A DNA stretch of 64,000 bases from Nematopogon swammerdamellus (taxonomy: Eukaryota > Arthropoda > Insecta > Lepidoptera > Adelidae). The notes below the pieces were generated by a model. That model made no database searches, was not told the DNA's origin, and was given only the letters and a program-made list of their open reading frames with translations. This document shows, one piece after another, positions 42,024-53,048 of this stretch. The DNA lies in the NCBI GenBank assembly GCA_946902875.1, contig OX336348.1, positions 14,843,741-14,907,740 on the forward strand. Direction: 5' to 3'. Position numbers and translations under genes: made by a program. The first letter of the stretch is position 1; every line of letters begins with the position of its first letter.

Positions 42024-42149
42024 CAGTGATAGGAATAAGTAGGGCTTATTTACCTAAACTTCGAGGAACAGAGTAAAATATTGGAGACTTCCTTAAGACA
42101 ATATTTTTTTCAGGTTTAATAATATTCATGGTGCTTTAATTTCGCGATT

Positions 42150-43335
42150 TAAAAAAAGTGGCCGCCATTTTAAACTTTTTAGTTACTGGACCGATTGCTT
42201 TCAAAATCGATAACTAGGTGTCAGTGTGGGCTCTGAATACGAATCTGTAGTCAAAATTTAAAAAAGTGGCCGCCATTTTGAACTTTTTAATTACTGAACC
42301 GATTGCTTTCAAAATCGATATATTGGCGTCTGTGTGGACTCTGAATACGAATCTGTAGTCAAAATTTAAAAAAAGTAGCCGCCATTTTGAACTTTTTAGT
42401 TACTGGACCGATTTCTTTCAAAATCGATATCTGGGTGTCTATGTAGGCTCTGAATACGAATTCGTTGTCAAAATTTAAAAAAGTGACCGCCATTTTGAAC
42501 TTTTTAGTTACTAGACAGATTGCTTTCAAAATCGATATCTGGGTGTATGTGTGGGCTCTGAATACGAATCTGTAGTAAACATTTAAAAAAAGTGGCCGCC
42601 ATTTTGAACTTTTTAGTTACTAAACCGATTGCTTTCAAAATCGATATCTGGGTGTCTGTCTGGGCTCTGAATACGCATCCGTTGTCAAAATAAAAAAAAA
42701 GTGGCCGCCATTTTGAACTTTTTAGTTACTGGACCGATTGCTTTCAAAATCGATATCTGGGTTTATGTGTGGGCTCTGAATACGAATCTGTAGTAAAAAT
42801 TTATATAAAGTGGCCGCCATTTTGAACATTTTAGTTACTGGACCGATTGCTTTCAAAATCTATATCTGGGTGTCTGTGTGGGCTCTAAATACGAATGCGT
42901 TGTCAAAATTAAAAAACTGGCCCCATTTTGAAATTTTTAGTTACAAGGCCGATTGCTTTTAAAATCGATATCTGGGTGTCTGTGTGGGCTCTGAATACGA
43001 ATCCGTTGTCAAAATTTAAAAAAAGTGACCGCCATTTTGATCTTTTTAGTTACTGGACCGATTGCTTTCAAAATCGATATCTGGGTGTATGTGTGGGCTC
43101 TGAATACGAATCTGTAGTAATAAATTAAAAAAAATTGGCCGCCATTTTGAACTTTTTAGTTACTGGACCGATTTCTTTCAAAATCGATATCTGGGTGTCT
43201 GTGTGGGTTCTGAATACGAATCCGTTGTCAAAATTTAAAAAAAGTGGCCGCCATTTTGAACTTATTAGTTACTGGGCCGATTGCTTTTAAAATCGATATC
43301 TGGGTGTCTGTGTGGGCTCTGAATACGAATCTGTA
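42150..43335 (-). repeat. Left arm array, about 11 units of 108-110 bp
   Basis: Unit GTGGCCGCCATTTTGAACTT, then TTTAGTTACTGGACCGATTG, CTTTCAAAATCGATATCTGG and GTGTCTGTGTGGGCTCTGAA. Units vary irregularly. Confidence 0.9.
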
Positions 43336-43339
43336 TCAT

Positions 43340-45165
43340 TTTAAATTGCAGAGCCCACACAGACACCCAGATATGGATTTTGAAAGTAATCAGTCCTGTA
43401 ACTAAAAAGTTCAAAATGGCGGTCACTTTTTTTAAATTTTGACTACAGATTCGTATTCAGAGCCCACACAGACACCCAGATATCGATTTTGAAAGCAATC
43501 TGTCCAGTAACTAAAAAGTTCAAAATGGCGGCCACTTTTTTAAAATTTTGATTACAGATTCGTATTCAGAGCCCACACAGACACCCAGATATGGATTTTA
43601 AAAGTAATCAGTCCAGTAACTAAAAAGTTCAAAATGGCGGTCACTTTTTTAAATTTTGACAACGGATTCGTATTCACAGCCTACATAGACACCCAGATAT
43701 CTATTTTGAAAGCAATCGGTCCAGTAACTAAAAAGTTCAAAATGGCGGCCACTTTTTTAAATTTTGACTACAGATTCGTATTCAGAGCCCACACAGACAC
43801 CCAGATATCGATTTTGAAAGCAATCGGTCCAGTAAATAAAAAGTTCAAAATGGCGGCCACTTTTTTAAATTTTGATTACAGATTCGTATTCAGAGCCCAC
43901 ACAGACACCCAGATATCGATTTTGAAAGTAATCGGTCCAGTAACTAAAAAGTTCAAAATGGCGGTCACTTTTTTAAATTTTGACAACGGATTCGTATTCA
44001 GAGCCTACATAGACACCCAGATATCTATTTTGAAAGCAATCGGTCCAGTAACTAAAAAGTTCAAAATGGCGGCCACTTTTTTTAAATTTTGACTACAGAT
44101 TCGTATTCAGAGCCCACACAGACACCCAGATATCGATTTTGAAAGCAATCTGTCCAGTAACTAAAAAGTTCAAAATGGCGGCCACTTTTTTTTATTTTGA
44201 TTACAGATTCGTATTCAGAGCCCACACAGACACCCAGATATGGATTTTGAAAGTAATCAGTCCAGTAACTAAAAAGTTCAAAATGGCGGTCACTTTTTTA
44301 AATTTTGACAACGGATTCGTATTCAGAGCCTACATAGACACCCAGATATCTATTTTGAAAGCAATCGGTCCAGTAACTAAAAAGTTCAAAATGGCGGCCA
44401 CTTTTTTTAATTTTGACTACAGATTCGTATTCAGAGCCCACACAGACACCCAGATATCGATTTTGAAAGCAATCGGTCCAGTAACTAAAAAGTTCAAAAT
44501 GGCGGCCACTTTTTTTAATTTTGATTACAGATTCGTATTCAGAGCCCACACAGACACCCAGATATCGATTTTGAAAGTAATCGGTCCAGTAACTAAAAAG
44601 TTCAAAATGGCGGTCACTTTTTTAAATTTTGACAACGGATTCGTATTCAGAGCCTACATAGACACCCAGATATCTATTTTGAAAGCAATCGGTCCAGTAA
44701 CTAAAAAGTTCAAAATGGCGGCCACTTTTTTTTAATTTTGACTACAGATTCGTATTCAGAGCCCACACAGACGCCCAGATATCGATTTTGAAAGCAATCG
44801 GTCCAGTAACTAAAAAGTTCAAAATGGCGGCCACTTTTTTTTATTTTGACTACAGATTCGTATTCAGAGCCCACACAGACACCCAGATATCGATTTTGAA
44901 AGTAATCGGTCCAGTAACTTAAAAGATCAAAACGGCGGTCACTTTTTTAAATTTTGACAACGGATTCGTATTCAGAGCCAACATAGACACCCAGATATCG
45001 ATTTTGAAAGCAATCGGTCCAGTAACTAAAATTTTCAAAATGGCGGCTACTTTTTTTTTAATTTGACTACAAATTCGTATTCAGAGTCCACACTGACACC
45101 CAGATGTCGATTTTGAAAGCAATCTGTCCAGTTACTAATAAGTTCAAAATGGCGGCCACTTTTTT
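43340..45165 (+). repeat. Right arm array with three-unit higher-order period
   Basis: Units in inverse orientation follow a repeating order: GGCGGTCAC...GACAACGG, GGCGGCCAC...GACTACAG, GGCGGCCAC...GATTACAG. GACAACGG-type units start at about 43634, 43962, 44290, 44615 and 44940, a spacing of 325-328 bases. Confidence 0.85.
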
Positions 45166-45297
45166 TAAATCGCGAAATTATAACACCATGAATAGGTATT
45201 ATTAAACCGGAAAAAAATATTGTCGTAAGGAAGTGTCCAATTTTTTACTCTGTTCCTCGAAGTTTAGGTAAATAAGTCCTACCTATTCCTATCACTG

Positions 45298-45646
45298 ATA
45301 ATAATAATACTTATTATTAATAATAATATACAATATATTAGTTTTGTATAGGTATATTTGTTTTATAATTATAAAAAATAGAAAACGTAATATTAACAAC
45401 AAATAATAACAATACATATTATAAATTGAATTCATCCATGTCATTGCCATAAAAAAACTAACAACACCCATATACAATAATTGATTTCAAACTTCTTTCC
45501 AGTCTGTCAAATTTGCCTATCATGTGTACGCGCCCAGTATGGCGCGCAGTCGTGCTCCTAACTCGCGGAATTTTTGTATTTTACACGCTTTAAGCATTGT
45601 ATTATCATTAAAATGACCTAATTATGAAAGGTTACGCCATCTTTTG
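45298..45646 (-). other. LTR2 3' non-coding segment
   Basis: AT-rich, no frame of interest; lies between the pol end and the foldback insert. Confidence 0.4.
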
Positions 45647-46270
45647 TCATTCCTGATGATCTTGAGCTCTTTCGACACGCACGAACTGCACAAATCGCCA
45701 TTTTGCGTAGTGCACATATACGTGTTCTTCGTTCCCAAGTCGCGAGTGCAAATGCTCTAACACGCGGCTAATTTTCCTATATATTAGCGCTCGACGGTTG
45801 CCACTCCCGTAGGTATGCTCGGTGATTGATACGTTGTGATTCTTTTTAAGTGTTTGACACTTTGACAGTAAATGGTTTTCAATGGCGGCCACACAGCTCC
45901 CCTCCGAGTGAGGGCGTTGCGCAGACCTCACGAAATATCTGGTAGGCCGCCGTACTATTCTTCCCGAACGTGTTGTTGTTGGAGTCCCTTGGCCTCGTTC
46001 CGGTAGACTGGCGTTGACTGGTCTCTGTGCCGGTATCGACGTCATCTTTTGCGCCAGTTTGGGTGGAACTGGGTTGACTTGAATAGGGGTCGGTTTAAAA
46101 TCTTGATCATCTGATGAAATGAATGCAGGTTTCAAGCGGTCGATAGAAATGTGTTTTTCTTTACCTTTGATTAACAGCTTGAAAACTTTGTCCGACCTCT
46201 CGATAACTAGATAAGGTCCATCGTATGGCCTTTGAAGAGGCGACAATACGAAGTCGCAACGGACAAATAC
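45647..46270 (-). pseudogene. LTR2 integrase C-terminus with GPY/F-type module
   Basis: Contains [40 protein letters not shown] and later RSGRIVRRPTRYF, the C-terminal GPY/F chromatin- or DNA-binding module and tail of gypsy integrases. It is in a different frame from the main pol ORF, which ends at 46207, so an indel lies near 46250-46280. Confidence 0.8.
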
Positions 46271-49107
46271 GTGTGAACAATACTCAGATCTTTATGCACA
46301 AACACTGATTGTTTGTTATGATGAGAAGCTGGAACAGGTCGGAGTTGTCCCATGAATTCCCGAAGTCGGCAGAGAAAGTCCTGCGTACTGGGAAAATCAT
46401 GATGTTTATTGCTTTCAACAAAATCTCCTGGCAATCGAAGGCTAAAGCCGTAGACCATTTTCGAAGTAGTTGCTTGCAGTTCGTCTCTGTAGCTTGTTCT
46501 GAGGCCAAGTAGTACTGTAGGGAGGACTTCTGTCCAATTGTTTGTTGCGTGGCATTTAATTGCAGTCTTCAGAGTACGGTGGAATCGTTCAATCATGCCA
46601 TTTGAGGCTGGATGATATGGAGTGGTATGAATGTGCTTTACACCAAGTAATCTTGCTAATTGGCTGAACAGGTTTGATTCGAATTGTCCACCTTGGTCTG
46701 TAGTGATGCGCGATGGAACTCCAAATCTTGCAATCCACCCGGCGTATATTGCTGCGGCGACAGTCTCTGCCGTCATGTCTGGAATAGGAATGGCTTCCGG
46801 CCATCTCGTGAACCTGTCGATACATGTGAGGAGGTATCTATAGCCGTTCGACGGAGGCAGAGGACCGACGAGGTCTAAGTGTTCGAATCGCTCGTTTGGT
46901 TGAATGTCATAATGACAAGTCGGACTGTTGACGTGTCTGTTTATTTTTGATTTTTGACAGTCCATACATTCTTTGATCCAGACAGTAACATTTTTATTCA
47001 TAGATAGCCAGACGAATTTCTCACGGACAGCTCGAGCAGTCGTTTTGATGCTCGGATGGGACAAACGATGAATGGAATCGACGATGATTTTCCTGAATTG
47101 AATCGGTATGAAAGGACGGGGCCGTTCCAATGATGCATCGCAAATGATGGTGGTGTTGAATTCCGGCATAAATATTTCTTCTAATATTAGTGAACACTTA
47201 CTGGATTCAAGAAGATGTTTTAGTTCATTGTCTGTTTTTTGAGCCAGTGCTATTGCTGAATAATCAATACTTGACGGTAATGAAATCGGCGAGATTCGAG
47301 ATTGTGCATCTGCAACAATGTTGTCCGGACCGGACAGATGGCGAATGTTAGTTGTAAACTGGCCAATAAAATCCAAATGTCGCATTTGTCTTGGGCTACA
47401 GTTATCATGCTTCTGTGCAAATGCAAATGTAAGTGGCTTGTGGTCCGTAAATAGTGTGAAATTTCGTCCTTCGAGCATATGCCTAAAATGTTTGATGTTC
47501 GTGTATGCTGCCAGCAATTCGCGGTCATAGGTGCTGTATCTCTTCTGTGTTTCATCTAGGTGCTTTGAGAAAAAACTTAGAGGCTGCCTTAGGCTTTGCT
47601 TGGCTGCTTGCTTGCTTGCTTTGGCTTTGCTTAGGAATCTGAATCTGAATCTGAATCTGTTAAATGCATTCAATGCGGTCGTTGTCCATTCTATTGGCCG
47701 TTTGTCATTCTTTTTGCTCCCTTTCAGGTATTGATTAAGAATGACCTGTGTGTTTGCTGAATGAGGAAGAAATCGTCTGTAATAATTAATCATGGCCAGA
47801 AATCTTCTTAGCTCAAGTACCGTTTCTGGTTGCTTATATGCTAGAATCACATCAAGCTTCTCAGGCAGTGGTGACACGCCATCCTTCGTAAATAAATATC
47901 CCAAGAAATTTACAGTTGCTTGACCGAAATGACATTTTGCGTTGTTAATGATAATGCCATAGTCCTTGAGACGTTCGAACAAGTTTTTGAGATGATCAAT
48001 ATGGTCAGCTTCGGTATCAGATGCGACGAGTATATCATCCAGATATGTGAAGCAAAAGTCGAGTCAACGTGTAACTTCGTGCATGAATCTTTGGAAAGTC
48101 TGCCCAGCGTTGCATAGACCAAATGTCATTCTAGGGAATTCGAATGAGCCAAAGGGTGTTGTGATGGCGGTCTTCCTAATATCATCTTCATCTATAGGTA
48201 TCTGATGGTAAGCGCGGACAAGGTCAATGGTTGAAAATATTTTCTTTGCATGTAGAATGTTAGAGAAGTCTTGAATGTGTGGAATTGGGTATTTGTCAGG
48301 AACTGTCGTAGCATTAAGACGCCGGTAGTCCCCACAAGGTCGCCAGTCGCCGTTCTTCTTTCGCACCATGTGTAATGGACTAGCCCAATTGCTCTTTGAT
48401 GGACGACAAATACCTTGTTCTATCATGTAATCAAATTCTTTTTTGGCTAATTTAAGTTTGTCGGGAGCGAGTCTTCTTGGCTTTGCAGATACAGGAGGTC
48501 CCGTAGTCTGAATATGGTGCGTTACATTGTGTTTAGAGCTCCTGTTTGCTAGTTGCTCATTTCTGATTTCCTTGAACGCCGCCAAAAGTCTGTGATATGG
48601 TGAAAGGAAATTTACAGTGGAGATACCAGTGCAGGGGGTATCTGTCAACTTCCCATTTGAAAACTGTGCTGACTTGTTCTTAATCAGACAACGTCTCTTC
48701 ATATCAATTAACATGTCATGGTAGTGCACAAAATCGGCACCTATTATTGGTTTTGAAACGTCGGCTATTACGAATTTCCATGAAAATTTCTTGTGTAGTC
48801 CGAGATCAATTTCTTATATTTTGTTACCATATGTTTTAATAGTCGATCCGTTTGCTGCGTAGAGCTCGAAATTCGAGTGCCCAACTATTTTGTCTTTAAA
48901 TGTACACGGAATTACAGACAAATCTGCTCCTGTGTCAATGAGAAAATTCATCCTGTTGATTTTATCGAAAATTGTCAGGCGATAATTTTTTGGCACAATA
49001 TCACCAATCGCCCTTAGTGAGTGCCTATTGCGTTTTTTTCTTCCGTGTAATTGCATGGATTCGTACATTTTTTTGCTCGCATTCCAAAATGTTCGTGATA
49101 CCAACAA
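46207..49107 (-). pseudogene. LTR2 Pol: protease, RT, RNase H, integrase
   Basis: One minus-strand frame with two in-frame stops (TAA 48814-48816 after KTYGNKI; TGA 48064-48066 after FMHEVTR). Domains: protease FLIDTGADLSVIP; RT with [13 protein letters not shown] (motif A) and [10 protein letters not shown] (motif C, just after the TGA); RNase H with [12 protein letters not shown] and [11 protein letters not shown], but its first catalytic segment is replaced by simple repeats (47580-47665); integrase with HHCC zinc region, [21 protein letters not shown] and [10 protein letters not shown] (DDE intact). Dead as a polyprotein. Confidence 0.9.
47580..47665 (-). repeat. Simple-repeat replacement in RNase H
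   Basis: GCTTGCTTGCTTGC and (AATCTG)4-type repeats stand where the segment with the first RNase H Asp should be; read in frame as [20 protein letters not shown]. Flanking frames stay aligned. Confidence 0.8.
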
Positions 49108-49766
49108 TATTGGGATTTTGAATTTGGTTGTTGTTTTTGCACGGTACTTTTCTTAAAGTTGATAAACTGCTTTCCGAGAGCATCGACTTGGTTGGATAGT
49201 GCTGCAATCTGCTCTTGAGCACTGGTCGACGTTGTTTCAGTTTCTGTGATGAACTGTGGAAGTGTCATATTTTGCGCAGCCACAAGCTTATCGGCAAGAG
49301 CTGCTAACTTGTTCAAGTCACAGTCGTCGTCATTCGCGATGAGTATCGGTTGAATATAGTTTGGGAGAAGCTGGAACCAGATCGACTTTAAAATGCCCTC
49401 CGTGTGCTCATTGTGCTGCAGAAGCTGCTTCATTTCAAGAAGCAAATGGCTTTGTTTTTTGTCACCCAATTCTAAATCAAATAGATGCTTGAATTTTTCG
49501 GATTCTGTTCGTTGGAACTGATTAGTGATGCGTGTTTTCAATGCCTGATATTTCCCCACAGCTGGTGGGTTGACAATAATGTCACTTACATATGTTAATA
49601 GTTGTGCCTCGATCGACGATACCACATAATGGTATTTAGTATCATCTTCTGTGATTCGAGCTGTGAAGAATTGCGATTCCAATTGTGCGAACCACAACTT
49701 TGGGTCAGCCTTCCAGAACGGTGGTATTTTAATAGATACACGAGCGATGCTTTCAGACTCGGCCAT
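49014..49766 (-). CDS. LTR2 Gag, CHCC type
   Basis: 250 codons from the ATG at 49766, 25 bases inside the 5' LTR. Begins MAESESIARVSIKIPPFWKA, DPKLWFAQLESQF (capsid-like region with conserved PPFW and LWFAQLE seen in many insect gypsy Gags) and ends with CWYHEHFGMRAKKCTNPC, a CHCC arrangement instead of CCHC, which marks the CsRn1 group as I know it. The frame is intact. It overlaps the protease frame by about 94 bases in another frame, so pol may be reached by frameshift. Confidence 0.85.
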   Translation of the reverse strand: MAESESIARVSIKIPPFWKADPKLWFAQLESQFFTARITEDDTKYHYVVSSIEAQLLTYVSDIIVNPPAVGKYQALKTRITNQFQRTESEKFKHLFDLELGDKKQSHLLLEMKQLLQHNEHTEGILKSIWFQLLPNYIQPILIANDDDCDLNKLAALADKLVAAQNMTLPQFITETETTSTSAQEQIAALSNQVDALGKQFINFKKSTVQKQQPNSKSQYCWYHEHFGMRAKKCTNPCNYTEEKNAIGTH

Positions 49767-49773
49767 GTTCTTA

Positions 49774-49789
49774 TTTCGGGGTCACCAGT
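49774..49789 (-). promoter_or_regulatory. LTR2 tRNA primer-binding site
   Basis: Just inside the 5' LTR the minus strand reads TGGTGACCCCGA, beginning with the TGG that pairs with a tRNA CCA end. In CsRn1-group elements this site is matched to tRNA-Trp; that assignment is from memory. Confidence 0.65.
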
Positions 49790-49790
49790 T

Positions 49791-49901
49791 TGGATGTTTT
49801 ATTTAAACATACAAAAAATGATTACTTAAATGAAAATACTTTGAAAGAGTTCATAAGCAAGAGATGTTATGTTGTGTTATGTAATGTTATATCAATTGAC
49901 A
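49791..49901 (-). repeat. LTR2 5' LTR (111 bp)
   Basis: TGTCAATTGATATAACATTA to AAACATCCA on the minus strand. Uninterrupted at AAAAAA (49812-49817), the site where the 3' LTR carries copy R. Confidence 0.8.
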
Positions 49902-49970
49902 CGTTGTGATTCTTTTTAAGTGTTTGACACTTTGACAAAATGGTTTTTCAATGGCGGCCACAGTACCAAT
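49902..49970 (-). repeat. Pol-end fragment upstream of the LTR2 5' LTR
   Basis: About 65 bases matching 45831-45895 in the LTR2 pol tail, same orientation, abutting the outer edge of the 5' LTR. It looks like the remnant of a preceding copy. Confidence 0.75.
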
Positions 49971-50038
49971 ATGGGCAGGCAGCTATATCTACCAATTTGG
50001 TATCTAAAAGGAAGGTTGACACGTTTAAAGAAGCTTAC

Positions 50039-50168
50039 CTTTTTCCACTTATCCGCAGTTCCTGTCTCCCCCACCCCTTCACTATTGAGGTCGGCGAGCT
50101 CCTCCCACTCCCGGATTGCTCGGAGTCTCCCCAGCGGCCCCGTCGTGGGCTTCGCCAAGTCACCGTAT
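50039..50168 (-). CDS. Myb/SANT-like gene, exon 2
   Basis: 130 bases with acceptor AATTTTTAG at 50169-50177 and donor GTAAGC at 50038. Encodes YGDLAKPTTGPLGRLRAIRE and WEELADLNSEGVGE, TADKWKK: the first half of the Myb/SANT-like domain, with two conserved Trp. Its end (phase 0 after KWKK) continues directly with VWSNLK of exon 3, 16.1 kb away. Such domains bind DNA in zeste-like regulators and in Harbinger-associated proteins. Confidence 0.8.
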
Positions 50169-50637
50169 CTAAAAATTTATTCATATTCTATTTATTTTGG
50201 ATAATTAAACATGCAGCATTTGCATCTTTTTTTGGGTGAAGGGTAATGTTTTTAACAAACAAATTTCTATCAATAAAAATATTAAGATTTGCGGTTTCCA
50301 ATATCAGTGCAGGCACTTGCGTTCAAGTTACATGCATGAAGGTGTGACGTCACACATGCACGCAGGTTACTTGTCTAATGAAAATTCGCTCTATAGTATA
50401 GTGGAACATAGCTACATAACCTCCAAATGTATGGGTTAGTGATATCAAAATACCAACATTGCCGCAAGCGAGACGCCATACACCGACACAGCCGGCTTCG
50501 GAGAATAGAAAAGTCTCGACATACACATACTGCATGTTTCATAGCCATAATCACGTTTGAACGGAAGCTAACTAACGCCCGACCGCCGTGTCCGGTTGGA
50601 TGGCTAAATCTACCTAATAATTGAAAAAAGTACTTAC
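50169..50637 (-). other. Intron 1 of the Myb/SANT-like gene
   Basis: 469 bases, GT (50637-50636) to AG (50170-50169). Holds no other recognised feature. Confidence 0.65.
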
Positions 50638-50687
50638 TTCTCCATGAACTCCACCATAATCTGGAATTGGAGCAGGTTTTTTTTCAT
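50638..50687 (-). CDS. Myb/SANT-like gene, exon 1 (coding start)
   Basis: ATG at 50687; 16 codons plus two bases: MKKNLLQFQIMVEFME, then donor GTAAGT at 50637. The split codon (AA + A) gives Lys and leads into YGDLAKP of exon 2, so the joined text reads IMVEFMEKYGDLAKP, a normal start for this domain. Too short for most ORF callers. An AG just before ATTATGGTGG could mean the true exon is shorter and starts elsewhere. Confidence 0.7.
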
Positions 50688-50959
50688 TTTTTATATGTTT
50701 TATATACTCACTATGAGTAACGCCAGTCGTCCGTTGTGTTGTGTGTGTGTGAGTACTGATGGGTCGATCCCGAGATTGAATCTTTATGGGCGGGATTTTA
50801 TCATAAAAACCAGGATTTAATCCTATTCTAGGACCGAATGAGGATTTTATGTTTTAAGGTTATGTATGTGAAGTTGTTCTGTAATATGAGCGAAATTGTA
50901 TCATAAAGTCCCGGATTGAATCCTATTTTAAGATCGAAAGGATTTTATGTTTTTAATTA

Positions 50960-51145
50960 GCTTTTGCCCGCGGCTTCGCTCGCGTGAAATTCGTATTTCA
51001 AAAGAAGAAACTAAATCATTAAGGGCGAGGCCGAAGGCTGAGCTGCGTTCATGTTAATGATAAGCCTTCTCGAATAAAGTATGTTTTTAACTAGCTTTTG
51101 CCCGCGGCTTCGCTCGCGTGAAATTCTTATTTCAAAAGAAGAAAC
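50960..51145 (+). repeat. Repeats with CCCGCGGCTTCGCTCGCGTG
   Basis: The block AACTAGCTTTTGCCCGCGGC ... AAAAGAAGAAACTAAATC occurs at about 50957, 51090 and 51487, each followed by one 68-bp-type unit. Looks like a tail shared by many copies of an insect retroelement. Confidence 0.6.
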
Positions 51146-51412
51146 TAAATCGTAAAACTGTAGGTCCCTTCCCTCCTAATCTTACTTGGTGGTAGGGTTT
51201 AACCCGCCCGGGTTGGTACCACCGCACTGAATGAAACGTCGGTCAAAACGGGTATGTAAATAGTTTGTGTTTTCCGACCAGTTCAGTGTAGCCGGCACGA
51301 TCAAAGGGGGAAGCACTGACATGGCACCTAGTTCACCCGGTGTTATGGGCTGACATCACGGACGTTGTAGGTGATGTAGCCAACCGTGTCAGTTTCCATA
51401 AAAAAAAAAATA
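51145..51412 (+). mobile_element. SINE body and tail
   Basis: GTAAAACTGTAGGTCCCTTC to TCAGTTTCCATAAAAAAAAAA, head missing. The tail is the closest match in the window to the piece in the LTR1 gag. Confidence 0.75.
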
Positions 51413-51696
51413 ATCATTAAGGGCGAGGCCGAAGGCTGAGCTGCGTTCAGGTTAATGATAAACCTTCTCGAATAAAGTATGTTTTTAACTAGCTTTTGCC
51501 CGCGGCTTCGCTCGCGTGAAATTCGTATTTCAAAAGAAGAAACTAAATCATTAAGGGCGAGGATCTCGATACGAGCCACGCAAGTTTGTAACGAGTTTTC
51601 ACGAGTCGTATTTGTGAGTGGTCATTGCAAGGGATCGCTTGGACTATCCGCTCTGATGTGATGACATTAAATCTCTGATTACATTACACAAGTTAA

Positions 51697-52075
51697 GCGG
51701 CGGGCGGCCGAGTTTTTGGGCATCGGGTTCTCATGCAAGAGGTCCGAGGTTCGAATCCGGTCGGTGTGTACCAATGAGTTTTTTCTGACGAAAAAATTTA
51801 CGTGCTGCTTCACCGTTTAGAACTGGTGTAAAACTAGGTACCTTCCCTTGCCCCTTACGAGGTTGTAGGCTCAAATTGTAGGCGACTGGGTTAGTACCAC
51901 CGTACTGGATGTAAGATGGCCGCATAGCAGGCTCGGCAGTGTTCTCTTCTAGTTCAGTATATCCAGCAATCCAGGGAAGTCTCCGGAACGCACGGGCACC
52001 TACCTTCTCGGAGGTGATATTGGCTGGTCGGAGAATGTGCTTAGGCCCCTTCGATTCAGGCGACCGGATTACATA
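51697..52075 (+). mobile_element. tRNA-derived SINE, first type
   Basis: Head GGCGGGCGGCCGAGTTTTTGG with B box GAGGTTCGAATCC, then the same body as 38875-39135, diverged, extending to about 52075. Confidence 0.7.
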
Positions 52076-52129
52076 AAACAGTATTATTTTTAGTAACTAT
52101 TATAGTTTACTAGCTTATGCCCGCTCTCG

Positions 52130-53048
52130 TGAAATTCGTATTTCAAAAGAAGAAAGTAAGTTATAAAGCGAGAAGGTCGAAAGCTGAGCTGCATTCAGGG
52201 TAATGATAAATCTTCTCGAACAAAATATGTAACTACTGACTAGGCCGAAGGTCGAGCTCCTTTCAGGTAAACGTTATTTTTCTCGAAGAAACTAAGTTAC
52301 CTATGGCGACGCCGAAGGCGGAGCTTCCTATAGGTAAACCATATACTTTTTCAAAGAGGCCGACGAGGCCGAAGGCCGAGCCGCGTTCAAGTAAATGATA
52401 ATCCTTCTCAAAGAAACTAAGTTAATGCCCTGCCGAACGCCGAGTTGCGTTCGCGTACAAACGATATTCTCGCCCTTATTTACTTACTTTCACCGAGAAA
52501 TATATCGTTAATTTGAACGAAGCTCCGCTTTCGGCCTCTACCTTAGTTACTTACTTCGAAAAGGTACATGTTTCGTATCGGTGACGTCATATTTAGTTTA
52601 CATGTATCCTAACTTGTACCATAAGAATAGAATAAAAAAATTTGGATCGAATCAAATTACAATTTTGGCTTTCTATAGTATGGGGAGTGGGCTTTTATAG
52701 GCACCCGCCCGCGCGCCGCGCCGCCCGCTCCGCCGCGCCGCCCGCTCCGCCACGCCGCCGGCTCACTCATATCTGATACCTACTCGCGCTAAATGGTGCG
52801 CGAAACATTTCAGTTTGGGAACCACATCTTAGCGTATCCGGAACTGAATTTTATTTAGCTTATCCTCTGTGTCGTATAGTATAGGATATAACATCCTTGT
52901 ACGATGTTTCATCGAATTCAGACGATCGGTTTAAGAGTTATGGTGGAACATACATACACAGAAAATATTTCTAAAAATCGTCAATTTAGCTTTAGTATCA
53001 TACATAGAGTCTTATACCTCAGTATCTCATAAAACAAAGTAACTATTT
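52130..53048. other. Worn repeats and GC-rich block
   Basis: Diverged 68-bp units in both orientations (52165-52560) and CGCCGCGCCGCCCGCTCCGC repeats at 52705-52765. No gene. Confidence 0.5.

Larger units (their letters stand above)
42024..45297. mobile_element. Foldback satellite element with CAGTGATAGG termini
   Basis: Ends are inverted repeats of about 130 bases (CAGTGATAGGAATAAGTAGG ... at 42024; inverse ending at 45297). The arms are tandem arrays of a 108-110-bp unit: about 11 units in one orientation (42150-43335) and about 16-17 in the opposite (43340-45165). Flanks CTAATAAT and ATAATAAT could be an 8-bp target duplication, as in hAT elements. No transposase. Long frames with KFKMAATFLNFDYRFVF repeats come from a unit length near a multiple of three. 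Confidence 0.85.
35942..49901 (-). mobile_element. LTR retrotransposon LTR2, CsRn1-like, with two large inserts
   Basis: 5' LTR at 49791-49901; 3' LTR at 35942-35969 plus 41485-41562, split by copy R. Both LTRs start TGTCAATTGATATAAC and end CATCCA on the minus strand. gag, protease, RT, RNase H and integrase follow in Ty3/gypsy order. Features pointing to the CsRn1 clade: a CHCC Gag motif and TGGTGACCCCGA next to the 5' LTR. Inserts: copy R and the foldback satellite 42024-45297. No matching target duplication seen. Confidence 0.75.

Noticed and set aside
43634..44735. Repeat protein KFKMAATFLNFDYRFVF
   Set aside because: Open only because the satellite unit is close to 108 bases; frames break at indels and the left arm does not keep them.
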